Shown here: piece by piece, positions 1 to 5,846 of the stretch
How the letters are laid out: each line of letters starts with the position of its first letter
Numbering within the stretch: position 1 is the first letter of the stretch
Source of the DNA: Minisyncoccota bacterium
GTDB taxonomy: Bacteria; Patescibacteriota; Minisyncoccia; UBA6257; XYB1-36-10
NCBI GenBank assembly: GCA_028709185.1
Contig: JAQVXM010000017.1
Location: 1 to 10,613, forward strand
DNA: 10,613 nt
Direction of reading: 5' to 3'
Program-made: the position numbers and the translations under genes
Notes under the pieces: generated by a model
The model's database searches: none
The model's input: the letters and a program-made list of their open reading frames with translations, nothing else
What the model was told of the DNA's origin: nothing

Positions 1-2
1 TA

Positions 3-98
3 GTTATGCTTATTTCTTCTCTAAGTTTTGCTCTCGGCTATCTTTATTTTCAGGAATTTAAAAATATTCCCATTGTTATTGAAAAATGTTCCGAATAG
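3..98 (+). CDS. C-terminal end of a small membrane protein (partial, starts at or before window edge)
   Basis: A plus-strand frame is open from the left edge to a TAG at 96-98. It reads a hydrophobic stretch (LISSLSFALGYLYF) followed by a short polar tail, IPIVIEKCSE. The first ATG in frame is at 6-8, but the frame stays open upstream of it, so the real start is probably outside the window. The layout (one membrane helix, a Pro, a beta-like IVIE stretch, then the end) resembles small single-pass membrane proteins that I associate with Parcubacteria, but I cannot name a family. It ends 24 bp before the end of the convergent nuclease gene. With only 31 codons visible, a chance open frame is possible. 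Confidence 0.4.
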   Translation, partial: VMLISSLSFALGYLYFQEFKNIPIVIEKCSE

Positions 99-122
99 CT
101 ACTTTTTTCTTTCGTATTTTTT

Positions 123-896
123 TTAAAGATATCCTATTTTTTTTAATATCGATTCATTTTCCCATTCCCATAATCTTTTTGCTCCAAGAAACGCTTCAAA
201 ATCATTTTCGTGGGAAACAGGGGATTCGGAAAGTTCAATAATTCCTTGCGGATCAGACCAAACATGCTCTTCTTCTTTACACATTCCGTTTGTATAAGGA
301 AATGGCTTCGTAATTTTTTTTCGTCCTCCTTTTGTTCTTAAAACCGATCCGCATGATATGCATTTTTGCGACTGGTCTATTCTTAAAATCCATCTAGCTG
401 AAAGTTCCGGAAATTTCTCTTTTAAAGCGTCAAAATAAGCCGCTGTTTGCAAATTATAATCACGATAAATGGATTGAGACGTTTTTATGTCTAAAACTCC
501 GAATCGTCCGTTTAAATTGACTATGGCATCCACTGTTCCCGCATAGCGAAAATAATTGTGAATAACTCTTTTTTCAATAAGTTCCGGATAAGCTTCGATT
601 AAATTTCTTTCTTTAAATTTTATAAAAGCATCTATCGCCGGTTTAATTTCTAAAGGTACTATTGGATTTTCCCCGATCATTATTTTTTGAACAGCCTCAT
701 GCACCATCGTTCCTTCAGTTGCTGATTTTTCTTTTATTTTTTCTCCGTTATCGAATCCGACAGCGGAATAAAATCTATAAAGTGCCGGCTTGGATTTTAT
801 TTCCATGATTTTTGTTACTCTCGGATACCATCCTTCTTCCACTTCGTATCCTGATAACTGCTTGAACTCCGCTTCTTTCTCCTTTTTATAAAACAT
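123..896 (-). CDS. PD-(D/E)XK exonuclease, RecB/MGME1-like, with a putative zinc-binding insertion
   Basis: A 257-residue predicted DNA exonuclease of the PD-(D/E)XK superfamily. The N-terminus has a YPRVTKIM stretch like the 'SVTxIL' opening of MGME1-like and phage exonucleases, then EGTMVHEAV (residues 61-69, His66), GTVDAIV (120-126, Asp123), LDIKTS (135-140, Asp136 and Lys138 as the D-x-K catalytic pair) and QTAAY (150-154, the Q-x3-Y motif). The order and spacing match a complete active site, so it is probably active on DNA ends, perhaps single strands. After the catalytic core, residues 179-211 hold CxxC, a later Cys206 and His211, a possible zinc ribbon. It starts at ATG 894-896 with no Shine-Dalgarno; the in-frame AAGGAG lies just after the ATG and has no usable start behind it. 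The gap to the upstream four-cysteine gene is 46 bp. The precise substrate is unknown. Confidence 0.82.
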   Translation of the reverse strand: MFYKKEKEAEFKQLSGYEVEEGWYPRVTKIMEIKSKPALYRFYSAVGFDNGEKIKEKSATEGTMVHEAVQKIMIGENPIVPLEIKPAIDAFIKFKERNLIEAYPELIEKRVIHNYFRYAGTVDAIVNLNGRFGVLDIKTSQSIYRDYNLQTAAYFDALKEKFPELSARWILRIDQSQKCISCGSVLRTKGGRKKITKPFPYTNGMCKEEEHVWSDPQGIIELSESPVSHENDFEAFLGAKRLWEWENESILKKIGYL

Positions 897-919
897 TGTT
901 TCTGGTTTCGGTTTTTTCA

Positions 920-937
920 GTTTTTATAAATAAAAAC
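920..937. repeat. AT-rich inverted repeat upstream of the nuclease gene
   Basis: GTTTTTAT, two bases, then ATAAAAAC: a perfect 8-bp inverted repeat lying 23 bp upstream of the nuclease start and just after the four-cysteine gene. It is not followed by a U-tract in the transcribed direction, so it is not a classical terminator. It could be an operator or only a chance AT palindrome. Confidence 0.25.
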
Positions 938-942
938 AAGAT

Positions 943-1194
943 TTAATTTTTAATCGGTTTGCAAACTAAAGGACTGTTTTTAAATTTAGAACACTGACCT
1001 AAAATCTGCTCATTTTTTACATAAAAAGAACACCCATCGTTTAAATCAAGATCTTGGCAGGCAATTCTTTCTTTCTCCATAAAATCCTTTCTTTTATCAA
1101 AAATACTAAAATTAAAAATAACAAAAAGAATGACAGAAATAATAATAACGATAAATATAACGATAGAAATTATTCTATTTTTATTTAGTTTCAT
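943..1194 (-). CDS. Small membrane-anchored protein with a four-cysteine extracytoplasmic motif
   Basis: An 83-residue protein. Residues 1-7 are basic, 8-30 form one very hydrophobic helix (Ile/Val/Phe-rich), and the rest is a soluble tail predicted to lie outside the membrane. The tail carries Cys46, Cys55, Cys68 and Cys78 in an arrangement AC-x8-C-SF-x10-G-x-C-x9-C-x-P. This resembles a short bacterial motif of the form 'AC..K..GD.CSF......G.C......L.C.P' found at the ends of small exported proteins; two disulfides or a metal site are plausible. The function is unknown. The start ATG (1192-1194) lies 6 bp beyond the stop of the DedA-like gene, so the two are almost certainly co-transcribed, and there is no separate ribosome-binding site. 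Confidence 0.7.
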   Translation of the reverse strand: MKLNKNRIISIVIFIVIIISVILFVIFNFSIFDKRKDFMEKERIACQDLDLNDGCSFYVKNEQILGQCSKFKNSPLVCKPIKN

Positions 1195-1200
1195 AAATAT

Positions 1201-1752
1201 TTAAAGCGAAAGAATTAATATGCTGGAAAAAATCAAATAATGAATAATTCTTGGAATTATAGCGTATTTAGTGAATTCGTAAAAACTCATTTTAAAAACT
1301 CCTCCCAACATGGGAAAATAAGGAAGAGGGGAAAGAGCTAATAAACTAAAAGATTTTTTTCCGTATTTATTAAACCATCTTAAAGATTTATTATAATTTT
1401 CTTCTTTTATAAATAGACTTACGGCAGAATTTTCTAAACTCAAACCAAGATAATAAGCGGCATAATTAGCTAGTACTGAACCGATAACCGTAAGCCAAAT
1501 TAAATAAATAGCGTTAAAACCAAGAATAACTCCGGTCACAAGAGGAATTAAAGCGCTTAAAAAAGGCTGAGGGAGAGCTTCTAATAAAAAGATGAAAAGA
1601 AAGAAACCTAAATATCCCCAAGAAACAAGCCGATTCTCAATAAAGTCTGATATTGATTGTTTAAAATAATTAAAATTTAAAATTAAAAGAGAAGCAAGGA
1701 TTAAAAGCCCGATTATTAAAAATATTATTTTAAATTTTGAAAACTTATTCAT
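1201..1752 (-). CDS. DedA/VTT-domain (TVP38/TMEM64, SNARE-associated) family membrane protein
   Basis: A 183-residue polytopic inner-membrane protein. Hydrophobic segments are at about 8-28, 46-78 (broken by Pro61/Pro63, as in a re-entrant loop), 82-104, 134-152 and 163-183. Family-like features are the acidic residue before the re-entrant segment (Glu58), the G-rich stretch VTGVILGF (72-79), IGSVLANYAAYYLG (90-103, the family's 'G.xxGxxxxYxxG' helix) and SPLPYFPMLGGVFKMSFYEF (141-160), matching the 'P..P....aG..kms...F' region. The usual Arg of the 'F.R.xP' motif is Leu here. VTT/DedA proteins are linked to lipid scrambling and undecaprenyl-phosphate recycling, which would fit the nearby wall genes, but no substrate can be read from the sequence. 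The start ATG (1750-1752) lacks a close Shine-Dalgarno. Confidence 0.82.
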   Translation of the reverse strand: MNKFSKFKIIFLIIGLLILASLLILNFNYFKQSISDFIENRLVSWGYLGFFLFIFLLEALPQPFLSALIPLVTGVILGFNAIYLIWLTVIGSVLANYAAYYLGLSLENSAVSLFIKEENYNKSLRWFNKYGKKSFSLLALSPLPYFPMLGGVFKMSFYEFTKYAIIPRIIHYLIFSSILILSL

Positions 1753-1764
1753 TGGTAGGGGAAT

Positions 1765-1800
1765 TTATTCACCTGTCGCACAAGAACTGTTTTGCGACAT
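1765..1800 (-). other. Possible 11-codon leader peptide overlapping a stem-loop upstream of the DedA-like gene
   Basis: A minimal open frame ATG-...-TAA encodes MSQNSSCATGE and ends 12 bp before the DedA-like start codon. Its ATG falls 4 nt after a TATAAT box, and the whole 7-bp stem-loop (1774-1799) lies inside it. Translation of such a leader could decide whether the hairpin forms. At this length chance is a serious alternative, so this is only a candidate. Confidence 0.2.
1774..1799 (-). promoter_or_regulatory. Perfect 7-bp stem-loop in the 5' leader of the DedA-like gene
   Basis: On the minus strand TGTCGCA, a 12-nt loop, then TGCGACA. These are the most GC-rich bases in the surrounding 150 bp, and the stem would start at or next to the first transcribed base predicted from the TATAAT at 1805-1810. 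No U-tract follows, so it is not a simple terminator. A 5' mRNA-stabilising hairpin, a regulator-binding operator or an attenuation element are possible readings. Confidence 0.45.
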
Positions 1801-1804
1801 TATT

Positions 1805-1810
1805 ATTATA
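1805..1810 (-). promoter_or_regulatory. Putative -10 box for the DedA-like/four-cysteine operon
   Basis: A perfect TATAAT on the minus strand, 52 bp before the DedA-like start. It has no upstream TG and no convincing -35, and the region is AT-rich, so chance is possible. Its position between the stop of the 43-residue protein gene and the stem-loop favours a real promoter. The plus strand also has TATAAT (1807-1812), because the site is nearly palindromic. Confidence 0.3.
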
Positions 1811-1821
1811 ATTTTCCTTAT

Positions 1822-1953
1822 TTAAAAAAAAGACTTTATAAAATCAATTAAAATAATAAAGAAATTAGCCACTCCTTTTAATATTAAAAAAAATCCGTTT
1901 CCTATTACTTCTAATACTTGCGTTTTTAATTGTGTTAAAATTTGCTCCATCAT
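1822..1953 (-). CDS. 43-residue hydrophobic/amphipathic small protein
   Basis: The sequence starts with two tandem ATGs (1951-1953 and 1948-1950) and ends with TAA at 1822-1824. The N-terminal third is polar (MMEQILTQLKTQVLEV), then residues 17-43 are dominated by Phe, Ile, Leu and Val with spaced Lys26, Asp37 and Lys40, suggesting an amphipathic or single membrane-embedded helix. It starts 6 bp after the M23 hydrolase stop, behind an AGGA about 12 nt from the first ATG, one of the few Shine-Dalgarno-like sequences in the window. It is probably the last gene of the gltX-M23 unit. No family is recognised; a membrane-associated small protein acting with the M23 hydrolase, or a holin-like or toxin-like peptide, are speculative options. 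Confidence 0.5.
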   Translation of the reverse strand: MMEQILTQLKTQVLEVIGNGFFLILKGVANFFIILIDFIKSFF

Positions 1954-1959
1954 ATTTTT

Positions 1960-3222
1960 TTATTTTCCTATATATTCCATAGGATTTAAATGAGCGCCAA
2001 AAGGCATCTGTCCGCACACTCTGCTTTGTCCCATGTAAAAAGTTTCTGAAGCGTAAACTGTGAAATGAAGATGAGGACCGGTAGAAAACCCGGAACTACC
2101 TGAATAACCTATTAATTCCCCTCTTTCTACGGTTTGGTTAGGGGAGACAATATATTTTGATAAATGAGCATAAAGAGTCGTTAATTTATTTTCAGAGTGT
2201 TTTAAAATTATAAATCGTCCATAAGCTCCCTTATAACAATAATTATCTTGGTTTCCAACTGCTAAAACAACACCATCGGCGCTGGCAAAAATTGGTGTGC
2301 CTGTCGGAATTCCTAAATCTATTCCGTTATGAAACCCGCTTTTATAATTTAAAGAAAAAGAAGTAATTCCATACCCTTGAGTCAAAAAATCTTCTATCGC
2401 TCCTTTTATCGGGGAAAGCAGCACTCCCCCTATCCCCTTTAAACTATCCGAATTAAAACTCTCTTTTAATTTTGTTTCTATGTCTTCTATTTCTTTTGCT
2501 ATCTCTTCTTGTTTTTTTACCAGATCGTCAAGTTTTTCTGAATATTCCTCGGCTTGTTTTTTGGTTAAGCTTAAAAGTTTATTTTTTTCTTCTTGTTGTT
2601 CTTGCACTATTGCTTTTCTATAAGTTAGATTTTTATTTTGTAAAACAACTTCTTCTTTTTTTTCCGAGCGGTCTTTTACTTTAAAATTTAAATCGTCTTT
2701 TAATGATTTTAAAACTTCAACTTCGTCGGAAATTTTATTTTTTAAATCCAAAAGATTTTGTATATTTGTCACTCCTTCGCTCAGGCTTTTACTTTTTAAA
2801 ATAGTCATGATCTCGCTTGAAGAATCTAAAAATTGCACTTCTCTTAAAACCTCTCCCATTGAAGAAGTCTTATCTTCTATCTCTTCTTCCGTGCTTCTTA
2901 TTCCTGTTTCAAGAGATGTTAATTCTAAATCAAGCTTTCCGATAGAAACTTCCGCTGATTTTATGCCTAAGTTTAGTTGTTTTATGTTTTTTGTAAGAGA
3001 ATTTACGTCTCCCTGATAAGTTCTTTTCTGATTCTCGACTTTATTCAGGTCTTTTTCTGTACTCTCTATTTCTTCTTTTATTTTTTGAAGCTCCTTATTT
3101 CTTTCTTCTATTTTAATTTTTAATTCTTCTTCTTGATTTGCGGCCATTATTTTTTCAACGCTTATAAAAAAAGTTAAAATGAAAAAAATAATCGCTGCTA
3201 TTTTTAAAAAACTATTTTTCAT
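1960..3222 (-). CDS. Coiled-coil M23-family murein hydrolase (EnvC/NlpD-like)
   Basis: A 420-residue exported protein. Residues 1-26 form a signal peptide or anchor (basic start, hydrophobic core, possible cleavage near Ala27-Ala28). Residues 30-255 are a long Glu/Lys/Leu-rich coiled coil, as in EnvC-type proteins. The C-terminal M23 (LytM) domain spans about 270-418. It contains HNGIDLG (His298 and Asp302, the HxxxD zinc ligands), YAHL (His353) and HLHF (His384 and His386), so all zinc and catalytic residues are present and it should be an active metallo-endopeptidase rather than a degenerate LytM activator. Cys329 and Cys403 could form a disulfide in insertions around the site. The start ATG lies inside the last codons of gltX (11-bp overlap), implying translational coupling. 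It probably cleaves peptide crosslinks during growth or division. Confidence 0.92.
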   Translation of the reverse strand: MKNSFLKIAAIIFFILTFFISVEKIMAANQEEELKIKIEERNKELQKIKEEIESTEKDLNKVENQKRTYQGDVNSLTKNIKQLNLGIKSAEVSIGKLDLELTSLETGIRSTEEEIEDKTSSMGEVLREVQFLDSSSEIMTILKSKSLSEGVTNIQNLLDLKNKISDEVEVLKSLKDDLNFKVKDRSEKKEEVVLQNKNLTYRKAIVQEQQEEKNKLLSLTKKQAEEYSEKLDDLVKKQEEIAKEIEDIETKLKESFNSDSLKGIGGVLLSPIKGAIEDFLTQGYGITSFSLNYKSGFHNGIDLGIPTGTPIFASADGVVLAVGNQDNYCYKGAYGRFIILKHSENKLTTLYAHLSKYIVSPNQTVERGELIGYSGSSGFSTGPHLHFTVYASETFYMGQSRVCGQMPFGAHLNPMEYIGK

Positions 3223-4606
3223 TTTTAAGTTTTTCTATTGCTCTTTCTATTCTAGACAAAGATTCCGTCTGACCTAAAATAGAAAGAAGTTCTAAAGGTG
3301 GCGGAGAATTTTTTTTCCCGGATAAAGCTACTCTTAAAGGCCAGTAAACTTCCCCTCTCCCCTCCTCTTCTGCTAAAGCGACAATTTTTTCATCTCTATT
3401 AGAAGTATTTTCTTCTATTATTTTTTTGATTCTTTTTAAGATTTCCTCTTCTTTTTTTATATCAGTTTCCTTCCAAAGGAGCATTTTTTTTTCGTATTCC
3501 GGAATTTCAAAAAGAAAATTAGCTTCCTCTTTAAAATCGCTTATTTTTTTTAATCTTTCTTTTAAGGAAGAAACAGCTCTTTTAAATATCTCTTTTTTTT
3601 CAGCCCACTCTTTCGGAATAAATTTTTTTATTTTTTCTCCCGCTTCTTCGTCGCTCATCATTTTTAAATACTGTGAATTTATCCACTCTAGTTTTTCTTT
3701 ATTAAAGATTGCTCCTCCTTTTTGCACTCGTTCAATGGAAAATTCTTTTATTATTTCTTCAAGACTCATTATTTCTTTATCTTCTTTTGGATGCCAACCT
3801 ATAAAAGCCATAAAATTTATCATTGCTTCCGGTAGATAACCTTCTTCTCTAAAAGATAAAAGTGATGTTTCCATATATCTTTTTGACATCTTTCCTCCTT
3901 CTGGATTTAAAATTAACGGCAAATGAGCGTATTCCGGCATTGGAATATTTAAAACTTCCTGAATTAAAATCTGTTTTGGAGTATTGGGAATATGATCTTC
4001 TCCTCTAATCACATGCGTTATCTTTTCTTCAAAATCATCAATCACTACTGCAAAATTATAAAGAGGTGTCTTTAGATTTTTAGCTATTGCTATATCGCCT
4101 ATTAATCTGGAATCAAAAGAAACTTTTCCTCTTATTAAATCTTTGAAATTTATTATTTTTTCTGGAACTTTTAATCTGATAAGCTGAGGTTCTCTATCTT
4201 TTGGCGGAGAATTTAAACATCTCCCATTGTATTTTGGCGTAAGTCCTTGAGAAAGCATAAACTGTTTTTCTTCTGTTAATTCCTCTTTTGTGCAATAACA
4301 GAAATAAGCCTTTTTTTCTTCTAATAGCTTTCTTAAATATTTCTCGTAAATTTCGCCTCTTTCGCTTTGCCTTATTATTGTTTCGTCTGATTTTATTCCT
4401 AACCATTCAAAACCTTCTAATATTTCCTCTTCAAACTTTTTTTTCGATCTTTCTAGATCGGTATCTTCTATTCTTATTATGAATTTTCCATTTTTACTTC
4501 TGGCAAAAAGCAAATTAAAAAGAGCGGTACGGGCAGTACCAAAATGAAGCGATCCTGTTGGTGAAGGAGCTATTCTCACTCTCACCTCTTTGTTTTCGCC
4601 TGTCAT
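3212..4606 (-). CDS. gltX: Glutamyl-tRNA synthetase
   Basis: A class I aminoacyl-tRNA synthetase that charges tRNA with glutamate in the cytoplasm. Counting from the longest frame (ATG 4613-4615, 467 residues), the Rossmann core has APSPTGSLHFGTART (residues 16-30, with HFGT as the HIGH signature), IRIEDTDLERS (48-58), IRGEDHIPNTPKQ (203-215) and KMSKR (242-246, the KMSKS loop). FCYC (105-108) with Cys133 resembles the zinc-binding insertion. Residues beyond about 290 form the helical anticodon-binding part. I chose the start at 4604-4606 (M4) because the first ATG overlaps the TATAAT promoter box (4614-4619) and could not be in a transcript made from it; M4 sits 7 nt after that box. It overlaps the M23 gene by 11 bp. 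Whether it also misacylates tRNA-Gln for GatCAB conversion cannot be judged here. Confidence 0.96.
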   Translation of the reverse strand: MTGENKEVRVRIAPSPTGSLHFGTARTALFNLLFARSKNGKFIIRIEDTDLERSKKKFEEEILEGFEWLGIKSDETIIRQSERGEIYEKYLRKLLEEKKAYFCYCTKEELTEEKQFMLSQGLTPKYNGRCLNSPPKDREPQLIRLKVPEKIINFKDLIRGKVSFDSRLIGDIAIAKNLKTPLYNFAVVIDDFEEKITHVIRGEDHIPNTPKQILIQEVLNIPMPEYAHLPLILNPEGGKMSKRYMETSLLSFREEGYLPEAMINFMAFIGWHPKEDKEIMSLEEIIKEFSIERVQKGGAIFNKEKLEWINSQYLKMMSDEEAGEKIKKFIPKEWAEKKEIFKRAVSSLKERLKKISDFKEEANFLFEIPEYEKKMLLWKETDIKKEEEILKRIKKIIEENTSNRDEKIVALAEEEGRGEVYWPLRVALSGKKNSPPPLELLSILGQTESLSRIERAIEKLKNEK

Positions 4607-4613
4607 TATTTCC

Positions 4614-4622
4614 ATTATAACA
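4614..4622 (-). promoter_or_regulatory. Extended -10 promoter of gltX (TGTTATAAT)
   Basis: The minus strand reads TGTTATAAT in the 56-bp space between murG and the chosen gltX start. Seven nt separate the TATAAT from the ATG at 4604-4606, so transcription should begin at about the start codon, giving a leaderless mRNA. A weak -35 (TGTAGA, 3 of 6 consensus) lies 18 bp upstream; the TG extension may compensate for it. Confidence 0.6.
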
Positions 4623-4662
4623 CAAAAAAATACTTTTTCTACACTTTATCTTATTCTAAGCT

Positions 4663-5799
4663 TTAAAAGCTGGCTATTTTAAAAATTTCTTCTCCTATCA
4701 TCTCTGCTGAATTTGGTATAAAAAAATTTAAAGATGCTTCCTGCATTTTTTTTAAATTATCTTCATTGCTTAAAATTTTATCTATTTGAATTAAAAGAAT
4801 ATTATTCAATAAATTACTCTCTTCTATAACTCTTCCTCCGCCTGCTTCCGCAAATTCAAAAGCATTTAATCTTTGATGATTTCCGGCCGAATTAGCTAAT
4901 GGAATGAGAATGGCTGGTTTTCCAAAAGAAGCGATTTCGAAAATTGTTCCCGCGCCAGCTCTTCCGATTATTAAGTCTGCGGCTGTGTATGCTTCTTTTA
5001 AATCTTTCAATAAATAAGCCAAGAGATGATATTTTTTTGCTTCCTCTTTTTCTATTCCTTTTCCTATAAATTCAAGCTCTCCTTTTGCTTCTTTAAATTT
5101 ATCTTCTCCTGTCTGATGAATAATTTGATATTTTTTTAAAAGCTCGGGGGCATTTCTGATTATTACATCATTTATTATTTCGCTTCCTTGTGAACCCCCT
5201 AAAACCAAAATCACTGGTTTTTCTGGATTAAAACCCCAGTATCTTTTTGCAAAAATCTGATCATCGCGATTATTTATTAAATCTTCTCGTACCGGATTGC
5301 CCACTAAAGCTGTTTTTTTTCCTTCAAAAAATACTTCCGCGGACTTGAATGATATTGCTATCCTTTTTGCAAATTTTGCTGAAATTTTATTTGTTAACCC
5401 TGGTACGGCGTCTGATTCGTGAATAATTATAGGTATTCTATAAAAAAATCCGGCTAAAACAACCGGCAATGCTCCCGGACCGCCTTTTGAAAAAATAACA
5501 TCAGGCATAAAAAAATAGACATTTATTAAAGCTTGAAACACCCCGTAAACAAATTTGAATGGCTCTAATAAATTTAAAAAAGAAAAATATCTCCTGATTT
5601 TACTGGAAACTATTTTTTTTATTTTTATCCCGTAACCTTCAAGTATTGTTTGATATTTTCCGCTACTTCCAAAAAATCTTACGTCAATTTCCCTGTTATT
5701 TTTATCAGCTATTCTTTTTACTTCTTTGAAAACTGCTATTAAAGGATAAATATGTCCTCCTGTTCCTCCGCCGGCAAAAATTATTCTTATTTTTTTCAC
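4663..5799 (-). CDS. murG: MurG, lipid II-forming N-acetylglucosaminyltransferase
   Basis: A 378-residue peripheral membrane GT-B glycosyltransferase (GT28 family) that transfers GlcNAc from UDP-GlcNAc to lipid I, making lipid II on the cytoplasmic face. Signatures: AGGGTGGHIYP (9-19, lipid I side, with the catalytic-region His16), FSKGGPGALP (103-112), HESDAVPGLTNK (127-138), GNPVRED (167-173), LGGSQGSEIIN (200-210), and the UDP-GlcNAc site GRAGAGTIFEIASFGKP (279-295) with NHQRLNA (307-313). The length is close to the usual 350-370. The start is GTG at 5797-5799, six nt after a TATAAT. ftsW lies directly upstream (47-bp gap), recreating part of the classical dcw order. Confidence 0.97.
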   Translation of the reverse strand: MKKIRIIFAGGGTGGHIYPLIAVFKEVKRIADKNNREIDVRFFGSSGKYQTILEGYGIKIKKIVSSKIRRYFSFLNLLEPFKFVYGVFQALINVYFFMPDVIFSKGGPGALPVVLAGFFYRIPIIIHESDAVPGLTNKISAKFAKRIAISFKSAEVFFEGKKTALVGNPVREDLINNRDDQIFAKRYWGFNPEKPVILVLGGSQGSEIINDVIIRNAPELLKKYQIIHQTGEDKFKEAKGELEFIGKGIEKEEAKKYHLLAYLLKDLKEAYTAADLIIGRAGAGTIFEIASFGKPAILIPLANSAGNHQRLNAFEFAEAGGGRVIEESNLLNNILLIQIDKILSNEDNLKKMQEASLNFFIPNSAEMIGEEIFKIASF

Positions 5800-5805
5800 C
5801 CTTTT

Positions 5806-5814
5806 ATTATATCA
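5806..5814 (-). promoter_or_regulatory. Extended -10 promoter of murG (TGATATAAT)
   Basis: The minus strand reads TGATATAAT in the ftsW-murG gap. Exactly six nt (AAAAGG) separate the TATAAT from the GTG start of murG, so the expected transcription start is the G of the start codon. No good -35 is visible. The AAAAGG could pass for a Shine-Dalgarno but touches the start codon, too close for normal use. Confidence 0.6.
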
Positions 5815-5846
5815 CAAAGTAAAATGAATAATTTTTATTTTTTCTT

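Noticed and set aside
3426..3839. Long plus-strand open frame opposite gltX, and similar ones opposite the amidohydrolase-like gene (7032-7469), helicase-nuclease (10157-10447) and M23 gene (2472-2684, 2807-3016).
   Set aside because: They are antisense shadows of well-supported proteins. Their translations are Ser/Phe/Ile/Leu-rich, as expected from purine-rich coding read backwards.
4659..4671. AGCTTTAAAAGCT inverted repeat at the end of murG, considered as a terminator.
   Set aside because: Only one base separates the arms, so a hairpin would keep about three pairs, and no U-tract follows. I saw no convincing intrinsic terminator anywhere in the window.
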